Assembly (NCBI GenBank): GCA_041742255.1
Contig: JBGSIZ010000163.1
Location: 1-5,381, forward strand
From: JBGSIZ01 sp041742255
GTDB taxonomy: Bacteria > Pseudomonadota > Alphaproteobacteria > Rhodobacterales > Rhodobacteraceae
Direction: 5' to 3'
Length of the DNA stretch: 5,381 bases
Positions 1-5,116 of this stretch are shown here, piece by piece; position 1 is the stretch's first letter; each line of letters opens with the position of its first letter. Under the pieces are notes generated by a model. That model ran no database searches and was not told the origin of the DNA. It saw nothing but the letters and a program-made list of their open reading frames with translations. The translations under genes were made by a program, and so were the position numbers.

Positions 1-281
1 GCAACCGGGGCGGCCGCAGTCGGCCCAGTCGGCGCAGCCGTGGCCGTCGAAACCGGTGCCGCCGCTGCTTTCTGCACATACCGCGGGGCCGTGGACCCAC
101 CGCACAACAACGTGCTCAGCAACAGGCCCAGAACGGCGGCCACCAGTATCCCGCAAAACACGGATCCGGGCCAGGAAATCTCGATCATCACCCGGGCCAC
201 AACGGTCGCGACCACGCCAAAGGCAGCAGCAACCGCCCAGCAGGTGAAAATACAGCTCAGTTTGTTCGGTTGGGTCGTCAT
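1..281 (-). CDS. Two-helix membrane protein with Ala/Pro-rich tail, 3'-truncated by window edge
   Basis: The frame starts at ATG 281, overlapping the methyltransferase stop (TGATG), and runs off the window after 93 codons. The short N-terminus MTTQPNKLSC is followed by a hydrophobic helix at about 11-34 (with CIFTCWAVAAAFGVV) and a second at about 41-60 (VFCGILVAAVLGLLLSTLLC). From residue 72 the sequence becomes Ala/Pro/Thr-rich, like the linker in NuoE. Four cysteines lie in or at the ends of the helices (10, 14, 43, 60), including a C-x3-C-W motif. It has no homology to a core complex I subunit that I can see. Rhodobacterales nuo operons contain additional small ORFs of unknown role between nuoE, nuoF and nuoG, and this is probably one of them. 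The tail may lead into a helix-hairpin-helix-like domain as in NuoE, but that part is outside the window. Confidence 0.75.
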   Translation of the reverse strand, partial: MTTQPNKLSCIFTCWAVAAAFGVVATVVARVMIEISWPGSVFCGILVAAVLGLLLSTLLCGGSTAPRYVQKAAAAPVSTATAAPTGPTAAAPV

Positions 282-1018
282 CACTCTTTATCCCCCGTAT
301 CGGTTTTCACGCCTTTCCCGGCGCCTTCTTGACGCCAGTAGGCAACTTTCTTCTTAAATGAATTTACGCGGCGGTTGTATTGAATCTTGCTGATATAGGC
401 CGCGGCACGCGGTTCAATCAGGTGTTCGTCCAACAGCTTGAGCGTTTTGGCCCCCGGTTTGGCAAACAACAGCGTGTTTTGCGTGAACCATGGGAACGCA
501 TCGGCGTGGCCGGCCATCTTGCGGCGGAACGGGTCATAGCACAAATAGCCGCGCGCGGCGAACATCTCGGCCCAATCGTCCTGAAACCGCAGGTTGATGT
601 GCCCGGCCCCGCCCTGCCCCGGTATGCCTGCGGAAAACAGAACGACATCAGACAACGCGCACAGTTCTTCGACGAAGGCTTCGGACCGCTCCGGCTCGAT
701 ATGCTCGGCCACTTCGATCGAGGCGGCCATGTCAAACCGGTCCGGATGAGCAAACGGGTGATTGAGGTCGGCGAAGATATAGGCGTCCTTGTCGATCTCG
801 ACCTGCAACGGGCGAACCCATTCACCGTCAACGGCGGTCACACTGGCACCGCGTGCGGCACAGGCACGCAGGAAAAACCCCATGCCACAGCCAACATCAA
901 TCACCGATTTGGGCCGATAGTAGCGCCAGAGAATTTCCGCCAGATATTCCGAATTGGCCCGGCGTTTGTCCCGGCTGCCGTCATGGGCATCAAACATGTC
1001 GGTGAAATCGTGGGACAC
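281..1018 (-). CDS. Class I SAM-dependent methyltransferase encoded within the nuo operon
   Basis: A 245-residue soluble protein with the seven-strand Rossmann methyltransferase pattern. Motif I is VIDVGCGMGFF (39-49), the SAM-binding glycine loop. Asp64 in VTAVDGEW sits at the end of strand 2, where the ribose is bound. ADLNHPF (83-89) and MAASIEVAEHIEPE (97-110) follow as post-I and motif IV regions, and the SAGIPGQGGAGHINLRF segment (129-145) resembles the Methyltransf_23 type common in small-molecule or glycan methylation. The C-terminal 40 residues are rich in Lys and Arg. The substrate cannot be read from the sequence. It starts with GTG directly after the nuoE stop and ends in a TGATG overlap with the next gene, so it is cotranscribed and probably coupled. 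It is not a canonical complex I subunit. Roles could include modification of a complex I subunit or assembly factor, or an unrelated function. It has no signal peptide or membrane helix. Confidence 0.85.
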   Translation of the reverse strand: MSHDFTDMFDAHDGSRDKRRANSEYLAEILWRYYRPKSVIDVGCGMGFFLRACAARGASVTAVDGEWVRPLQVEIDKDAYIFADLNHPFAHPDRFDMAASIEVAEHIEPERSEAFVEELCALSDVVLFSAGIPGQGGAGHINLRFQDDWAEMFAARGYLCYDPFRRKMAGHADAFPWFTQNTLLFAKPGAKTLKLLDEHLIEPRAAAYISKIQYNRRVNSFKKKVAYWRQEGAGKGVKTDTGDKE

Positions 1019-2062
1019 TTACTTTTCTCCGGCAAACGCCGTGGCCTGCGCCACCCAATCGTCTCGCTCGATCCGGCCCTTGAACGTCAACCGAGCATCG
1101 ACCCACGCAATCTGGGCAGGGGTCCATGCGGCAATCTGGTCGAAATGCCAGAACCCCAAGTCGTTCAACAAACGCTCCAACTTGGGACCAACGCCGCTGA
1201 TCCGCTTAAGGTCATCGGGACCGGTGGCGCGGGGGGCGGACATCGTGACAGGGGCGCTCTCGGCCACACCTGCCGCAGGACCAAGCGGGGCCACCATGGG
1301 GGCGGCAACGTTCGGGGCAGGCTTGGGCGCGGCAGGCTTGGGCGCCTTGGCGGACCCGACAATCCACGGGGTCAACAACGGCACTTCGGTGCCATCAATC
1401 CGCTTGATGGTATCGCCCAAATCGGTGGCCAACTGCACACTGGCATTATACTGGGTGCGGCCGCTCTCGTGGCCGGTCAGGCTGGTCAACCCCTTGAGAG
1501 GTTCGGCGGCATAGCGGCCATTCTGCGGACCGGGAACAGGGACCTTGCCAGCGGCCAGTTCGTCAATGATCTCGGCCAACCGGGCAGCGGTCAGGTCTTC
1601 GTAATAGTCCTTGCCGATCTGAGCCATGGGGGCGTTGGCACAGGACCCCAGACACTCGACCTCCTCCCACGAAAACCGGCCATCGGCGGACAAGGCATGG
1701 GGATCGGCGGCGATCTTGTCGCGGCACACGGCAATCAGATCCTCGGCACCACAAATCATGCAGGACAAGGTGCCGCAAACCTGAATATGGGCAACTCTGC
1801 CCACAGGCTGCAACTGGAACATGAAATAGAACGACGCGACCTCTAGGGCGCGGATATAGGCCATGCCCAGCATTTCGGCGACGTGTTCGATGGCGGGGCG
1901 GGTCAGCCACCCTTCCTGTTCCTGCGCGCGCCACAACAGCGGAATAATGGCCGATGCCTGACGGCCTTCGGGATATTTCGAAATCTGGCCCTGCGCCCAC
2001 GCCAGATTGGCCGGAGTGAACGAAAACGAAGCAGGCTGATCGGCATAAAGGCGGCGAAGCAT
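1019..2062 (-). CDS. nuoE: NADH-quinone oxidoreductase subunit E (NuoE, 24-kDa homologue) with C-terminal helix-hairpin-helix-like extension
   Basis: This subunit of the NADH-input module carries the [2Fe-2S] cluster N1a beside the FMN subunit NuoF. It has 347 residues, over 100 longer than the 24-kDa core. Residues 1-175 are the thioredoxin-like core, starting MLRRLYADQPASF. All four cluster ligands are present: Cys96 and Cys101 in VCGTLSCMICG, Cys137 and Cys141 in VECLGSCANAP. Residues about 176-237 are a variable link and 238-280 are Ala/Pro/Lys-rich and probably disordered. Residues 281-347 form a compact domain with RISGVGPKLERLLNDLG, a helix-hairpin-helix-like pattern, then FDQIAAW and FKGRIERDDW. 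Rhodobacter capsulatus NuoE is, from memory, similarly extended. ATG 2062 is chosen over an in-frame start at 2104 because homologues begin MLRRL and AAAGG lies nine bases upstream. Confidence 0.95.
   Translation of the reverse strand: MLRRLYADQPASFSFTPANLAWAQGQISKYPEGRQASAIIPLLWRAQEQEGWLTRPAIEHVAEMLGMAYIRALEVASFYFMFQLQPVGRVAHIQVCGTLSCMICGAEDLIAVCRDKIAADPHALSADGRFSWEEVECLGSCANAPMAQIGKDYYEDLTAARLAEIIDELAAGKVPVPGPQNGRYAAEPLKGLTSLTGHESGRTQYNASVQLATDLGDTIKRIDGTEVPLLTPWIVGSAKAPKPAAPKPAPNVAAPMVAPLGPAAGVAESAPVTMSAPRATGPDDLKRISGVGPKLERLLNDLGFWHFDQIAAWTPAQIAWVDARLTFKGRIERDDWVAQATAFAGEK
1027..1030 (-). promoter_or_regulatory. Shine-Dalgarno site that supports the GTG start of the methyltransferase
   Basis: GGAG on the minus strand, inside the last codons of nuoE, lies eight bases before GTG 1018-1016. 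It lies twenty-nine bases before the next in-frame ATG (997). This favours initiation at the GTG that directly follows the nuoE TAA stop. Confidence 0.6.
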
Positions 2063-2136
2063 CAGAACGAACCTTTGGTCATGGGGCCCACGGCAACGCC
2101 GCAAGCGGGAGCAGTCAGGGCCAGAACGCGAGACAT
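2062..2136 (-). CDS. Putative 24-residue small ORF coupled to nuoE
   Basis: A 25-codon reading frame (MSRVLALTAPACGVAVGPMTKGSF, stop TGA; shown here in full only to position 20: MSRVLALTAPACGVAVGPMT) fills the space between nuoD and nuoE. Its stop shares the A with the nuoE ATG (TGATG), the same junction type as nuoA/nuoB. The nuoE Shine-Dalgarno (AAAGG, 2076-2072) lies inside it. The N-terminal half is mildly hydrophobic with one Arg and one Cys (Cys12). It does not fit a good lipobox or a full transmembrane segment. Its own ribosome site is weak (GCGG about six bases upstream). It could be a real peptide, a leader whose translation opens the nuoE start, or chance. I do not recognise a family. 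Confidence 0.35.
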   Translation of the reverse strand: MSRVLALTAPACGVAVGPMTKGSF

Positions 2137-2207
2137 ATGGGACCGCAAACGCTGGCTTTGGTCAACACAGGCGACAGGGCACCGGGGCCATGCCGCCGCA
2201 GGGCAGG

Positions 2208-3425
2208 TCACCGGTCAATCTCGCCAAACACCACGTCCATCGTGCCGATGATGGCGGCGACGTCGGCCAATTGGTGGCCGCTGGCGATATGGTCCATGGC
2301 TTGCAGGTGCAGAAACCCCGGCGCGCGGATTTTGGCGCGGTAGGGTTTGTTGGTGCCATCGGCCACCAGAAACACACCAAACTCGCCCTTGGGGGCCTCA
2401 ACGGCGCAATACACTTCGCCGGCGGGAACGTGGAACCCTTCGGTATACAGCTTGAAATGGTGGATCAACGCTTCCATCGACGTTTTCATCTCGGCGCGGG
2501 CGGGCGGGGTGATCTTGCCCCGGGCCAGCACATCGCCCTTTTCCACGCGCAGCTTGGCAATGGCTTGGCGGATGATGGACGTGGATTGACGCATTTCCTC
2601 CATCCGGCACAAATAGCGGTCATAGCAGTCGCCATTCTTGCCCACAGGAATGTCAAACTCGAATTCGTTGTAACATTCATAGGGTTGGGCGCGGCGCAAA
2701 TCCCACGCAAGGCCGGACCCGCGGACCATGACACCAGAGAAACCCCATTCCTGAATGTCGTCTTCGGTGACCACGCCGATGTCGCAATTGCGCTGCTTGA
2801 AAATCCGGTTTTCGGTCAACAGACCGTCAATATCGGCCATGACACGGGGGAAATCGACAGCCCAGGCGTCGATATCTTCAAGCAAGGCATCGGGCAGATC
2901 CTGATGCACGCCACCGGGGCGGAAGTATGCGGCGTGCAACCGGGCACCACAGGCGCGCTCGTAAAACACCATCAGCTTTTCGCGTTCCTCGAACCCCCAC
3001 AACGGCGGGGTCAAGGCGCCAACGTCCATCGCCTGCGTGGTGACGTTCAGCAAATGGCTCAGGATGCGGCCAATTTCGGAATACAGCACGCGGATCAGGC
3101 TTGCGCGGCGGGGGACCTGCACGCCGGTCAGCTTTTCGATGGCCAGACACCAGGCGTGTTCCTGATTCATCGGGGCGACGTAATCCAGACGGTCGAAATA
3201 CGGCAGGTTCTGCAGATAGGTGCGGCTCTCCATCAGCTTTTCGGTGCCACGGTGCAGCAACCCGATATGGGGATCACAGCGTTCGACAATCTCGCCGTCC
3301 AATTCCAGAACCAGACGCAACACACCATGGGCGGCCGGGTGCTGCGGACCAAAGTTGATGTTGAAATTGCGGATTTTCTGTTCGCCGGTCATGGCGTCGT
3401 CAAAACCTTTGGAGCCGTCCATCAT
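2208..3425 (-). CDS. nuoD: NADH-quinone oxidoreductase subunit D (NuoD, 49-kDa homologue; quinone-site subunit)
   Basis: This subunit forms most of the quinone-reduction chamber with NuoB. It has 405 residues, the normal unfused length. The N-terminal loop FGPQHPAAHGVLR (residues 26-37) holds His33, equivalent to bovine His59. Tyr82 in RLDYVAPM matches bovine Tyr108, the quinone-headgroup ligand, and Asp134 in AMDVGALTP matches bovine Asp160. By the same constant offset Arg59 in LLHRGTEK corresponds to mammalian Arg85, which NDUFAF7 dimethylates. The C-terminus ends in the standard TMDVVFGEIDR. The start is the first of two tandem ATGs (3425); AAGGA lies nine bases upstream and the ATG overlaps the nuoC TGA. 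The gene is intact, with no frameshift. It is followed by a 71-base gap, the largest inside the visible operon. Confidence 0.97.
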   Translation of the reverse strand: MMDGSKGFDDAMTGEQKIRNFNINFGPQHPAAHGVLRLVLELDGEIVERCDPHIGLLHRGTEKLMESRTYLQNLPYFDRLDYVAPMNQEHAWCLAIEKLTGVQVPRRASLIRVLYSEIGRILSHLLNVTTQAMDVGALTPPLWGFEEREKLMVFYERACGARLHAAYFRPGGVHQDLPDALLEDIDAWAVDFPRVMADIDGLLTENRIFKQRNCDIGVVTEDDIQEWGFSGVMVRGSGLAWDLRRAQPYECYNEFEFDIPVGKNGDCYDRYLCRMEEMRQSTSIIRQAIAKLRVEKGDVLARGKITPPARAEMKTSMEALIHHFKLYTEGFHVPAGEVYCAVEAPKGEFGVFLVADGTNKPYRAKIRAPGFLHLQAMDHIASGHQLADVAAIIGTMDVVFGEIDR

Positions 3426-4048
3426 TTCGCAGCGTCCTTCTTCTCGTCGCCGGGGAGGATGTAATTGGCGCCTTCCCAGGGCGACATGAAATCAAACTGA
3501 CGGTATTCCTGAACCAGTGTGACGGGTTCATACACGACGCGCTTCTGGGCCTCGTCATAGCGCACTTCGGTATATCCGGTGGTCGGGAAATCCTTGCGCA
3601 GGGGGTGCCCGCGAAACCCGTAATCGGTCAGAATGCGGCGCAGGTCGGGATGCCCGGAAAACAGGATGCCGAACATATCGAACACTTCGCGCTCGAACCA
3701 ATTGGCGCTGGGATGGGTGTCGATGATGGAGGGGACCATGTCCTCCTCGCGGATTGACAGGCGCAGGCGGATCCGCTGGTTCTGATACATCGACAGCAGG
3801 TGATAAATCACATCAAACCGCTTGGCGCGGCCGGGGTAATCCACGGCGGTGATGTCAACGAGGGTGGAAAACTGGCAGGCGCTGTCGGTCTTCAGAAATT
3901 CGACAAACCCGGTCAGGCTGGAGGGGGCGACATCCACGGTCAATTCGCCATGGGCCACGGCCCACGACAAAACGCAATCGCGGCGCTTGTGGTTCAACAG
4001 GGCACCCAGTTCGGACAGGGCATCGGTTTTCAAGGGGGCATCAGACAT
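3422..4048 (-). CDS. nuoC: NADH-quinone oxidoreductase subunit C (NuoC, 30-kDa homologue)
   Basis: A structural peripheral-arm subunit without cofactors that packs against NuoD and NuoB. The 208 residues match the usual size of an unfused alphaproteobacterial or mitochondrial 30-kDa subunit; in E. coli it is fused to NuoD, here it is not. The family signature is clear: ANWFEREVFDMFGILFSGHP (residues 115-134, with Glu119, Arg120, Glu121 and Asp124). It is followed by RRILTDYGFRGHPLRKDFP at 138-155 and the C-terminal EYRQFDFMSPWEG. The last dozen residues are charged and variable. The ATG at 4048 has an excellent ribosome site, AAGGTG, seven bases upstream and overlapping the nuoB stop codon. 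The nuoB-nuoC gap is six bases. The stop codon overlaps the nuoD start. Confidence 0.97.
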   Translation of the reverse strand: MSDAPLKTDALSELGALLNHKRRDCVLSWAVAHGELTVDVAPSSLTGFVEFLKTDSACQFSTLVDITAVDYPGRAKRFDVIYHLLSMYQNQRIRLRLSIREEDMVPSIIDTHPSANWFEREVFDMFGILFSGHPDLRRILTDYGFRGHPLRKDFPTTGYTEVRYDEAQKRVVYEPVTLVQEYRQFDFMSPWEGANYILPGDEKKDAAK

Positions 4049-4054
4049 GCGGTG

Positions 4055-4576
4055 TCACCTTACAATCGTGCCGGTGCGGCGCATCTTGCGCTGCAACTGA
4101 AGGATCCCATACAACAACGCCTCGGCGGTGGGGGGGCATCCGGGAACGTAGATATCGACGGGGACAATACGGTCACAGCCGCGCACGACGGAATAGCTGT
4201 AGTGGTAATACCCGCCGCCATTGGCACAGGATCCCATGCTGATGACATAGCGGGGCTCGGGCATCTGGTCGTAAACCTTGCGCAACGCCGGGGCCATCTT
4301 GTTGGTCAAGGTGCCGGCCACGATCATCAGGTCGGACTGGCGGGGGCTGGCGCGGGGGGCGGTGCCGAACCGCTCCAGATCATAGCGCGGCATCGAGGTG
4401 TGCATCATCTCGACGGCACAACAGGCCAATCCGAACGTCATCCAGTGCAACGACCCGGTGCGGGCCCAGTTGATGATATCGGCGGTCGAGGTGACCAAAA
4501 ATCCCTTGTCCTGCAACTCGCGGTTCAGGGCGTCGGTCGCGACCTCCTTGTCGGGGCCAACAGCGGTTCCGGTCAT
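4055..4576 (-). CDS. nuoB: NADH-quinone oxidoreductase subunit B (NuoB, PSST homologue; carries Fe-S cluster N2)
   Basis: This peripheral-arm subunit binds the terminal [4Fe-4S] cluster N2, which passes electrons to quinone at the NuoB/NuoD interface. With the start used here it has 173 residues. The cluster ligands are all present: the Cys-Cys pair in GLACCAVEMM (Cys52, Cys53), Cys117 in SMGSCANGGG, and Cys147 in YVPGCPPTAE. The core from INWAR to the C-terminal RRTGTIVR is almost continuous family consensus. The start is ATG at 4576, whose A is the last base of the nuoA stop (TGATG); this gives an N-terminus, MTGTAVG, of usual length. Two in-frame ATGs upstream (4606 and 4585) would overlap nuoA and add unlikely residues. 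The ribosome site for 4576 is only moderate (GGA about ten bases upstream), so translation probably depends on coupling to nuoA. Confidence 0.97.
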   Translation of the reverse strand: MTGTAVGPDKEVATDALNRELQDKGFLVTSTADIINWARTGSLHWMTFGLACCAVEMMHTSMPRYDLERFGTAPRASPRQSDLMIVAGTLTNKMAPALRKVYDQMPEPRYVISMGSCANGGGYYHYSYSVVRGCDRIVPVDIYVPGCPPTAEALLYGILQLQRKMRRTGTIVR

Positions 4577-4941
4577 CACTCCCATTCCAACGCCCCTTTT
4601 TTCCACTCATAGGCAAATCCGATGGCCAGCACGCCCAGAAACACCATCATCGACCAGAACCCGACCATGCTTACATCGGCAAAGGCGACGGCCCACGGAA
4701 ACAGGAACGCGACCTCTAGGTCGAAAATGATGAACAGGATGGACACCAGATAGAACCGGACGTCGAATTTCATCCGGGCATCATCAAAGGCGTTGAACCC
4801 GCATTCATACGCGCTCACCTTTTCGGGGTCGGGATTGCGCACGGCGACGATCACGGCAGCAAGGATCAGAATTGCGCCCAGCGCGATGGCCAGCCCCAGA
4901 AAAATGATGATCGGCAGATATTCGCGAAGCATGTCGTCCAA
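4576..4941 (-). CDS. nuoA: NADH-quinone oxidoreductase subunit A (NuoA, ND3 homologue)
   Basis: A small membrane subunit of complex I (121 residues, normal length) that sits beside the quinone cavity where the peripheral and membrane arms meet. Three hydrophobic helices are visible at about residues 9-33, 63-84 and 92-112. The long loop after helix 1 holds the family signature SAYECGFNAF, with Cys47 in the position of the ND3 loop cysteine known from the active/deactive transition in mitochondria. The second helix carries FDLEVAFLFPW, with the conserved acidic pair Asp74 and Glu76. The start is taken as TTG at 4941 because AAAGGA lies seven bases upstream and because homologues usually have a few residues before MLREYLP. 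The alternative is ATG at 4932. It is the first nuo gene after the putative promoter. Its TGA stop shares a base with the nuoB ATG, suggesting coupled translation. Confidence 0.96.
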   Translation of the reverse strand: MDDMLREYLPIIIFLGLAIALGAILILAAVIVAVRNPDPEKVSAYECGFNAFDDARMKFDVRFYLVSILFIIFDLEVAFLFPWAVAFADVSMVGFWSMMVFLGVLAIGFAYEWKKGALEWE

Positions 4942-4948
4942 AGGGATA

Positions 4949-4954
4949 TCCTTT
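4949..4954 (-). promoter_or_regulatory. Shine-Dalgarno site that decides the nuoA start
   Basis: AAAGGA on the minus strand lies seven bases before the TTG at 4941-4939. It lies sixteen bases before the first in-frame ATG (4932-4930), which is too far for normal initiation. This spacing favours TTG as the start of nuoA. Confidence 0.6.
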
Positions 4955-4960
4955 CACGCA

Positions 4961-4986
4961 GGGCCACGCCTCCGGCAGGCTGGCCC
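4961..4986 (-). promoter_or_regulatory. GC-rich hairpin in the nuoA leader
   Basis: An inverted repeat GGGCCA / TGGCCC (outer arms 4961-4966 and 4981-4986) encloses a second paired segment GCCT / AGGC. One base is bulged and the loop has five bases, giving about ten base pairs in all. It lies between the predicted transcription start and the Shine-Dalgarno sequence of nuoA, ending about seven bases before it. No run of T follows on either strand, so an intrinsic terminator is unlikely. It could stabilise the 5' end of the mRNA, modulate nuoA translation, or be a dispersed GC-rich repeat of no regulatory meaning. Confidence 0.45.
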
Positions 4987-5000
4987 GTCACCTTGGCATG

Positions 5001-5029
5001 GCTTTACCGCTGCCCCGCGCAAGGGTCAA
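5001..5029 (-). promoter_or_regulatory. Candidate sigma70-type promoter for the nuo operon
   Basis: Read on the minus strand, TTGACC (5029-5024, five of six matches to TTGACA) is followed after exactly 17 bases by TAAAGC (5006-5001, three of six matches to TATAAT). A strong -35 with a weak -10 is common for housekeeping promoters of GC-rich alphaproteobacteria. Transcription would start near 4994, leaving a leader of roughly 50 bases before the nuoA start codon. It is the only convincing box pair I found in the 175-base gap. No FNR-type dyad (TTGAT-N4-ATCAA) was seen. The assignment is from sequence only. Confidence 0.5.
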
Positions 5030-5116
5030 CCAAAGGCGGGGTCGCAGGGGCGCAAATCTCGCGGTTTTGACGGGGACCAGCGGACAGCGCGCCAATATGT
5101 CTCGGCGTCACGGGGG

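Noticed and set aside
380..1846. Long plus-strand open frame (488 codons) antisense to the methyltransferase and nuoE
   Set aside because: It is the mirror of real genes in GC-rich DNA, spans two genes with strong family evidence on the other strand, and its product is a Gly/His/Gln-rich sequence with no recognisable domain.
2178..2194. Small hairpin after nuoD (arms 2194-2190 and 2182-2178)
   Set aside because: Only five base pairs including one G-U pair, with a seven-base loop and no T-run, so it is not convincing as a terminator or regulatory element.
2190..3464. Long plus-strand open frame (424 codons) antisense to nuoD
   Set aside because: The minus-strand frame is an unmistakable NuoD. 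The antisense frame is rich in Gly, His and Gln, as expected for a shadow, and has no supporting ribosome site or domain.
3800..4612. Plus-strand open frame antisense to nuoC and nuoB
   Set aside because: Shadow of two highly conserved genes; low-complexity Gly/Ala/His composition and no known family.
1839..4720. A shared 14-base word (CCTAGAGGTCGCGT on the minus strand) in nuoE and nuoA
   Set aside because: Both copies encode Leu-Glu-Val-Ala within conserved protein segments. The match is explained by identical residues and codons; the only oddity is the rare CTAG tetramer.
5065..5098. Possible plus-strand promoter (TTGACG then CAATAT)
   Set aside because: The spacing is about 20 bases and there is no plus-strand gene for it to serve.
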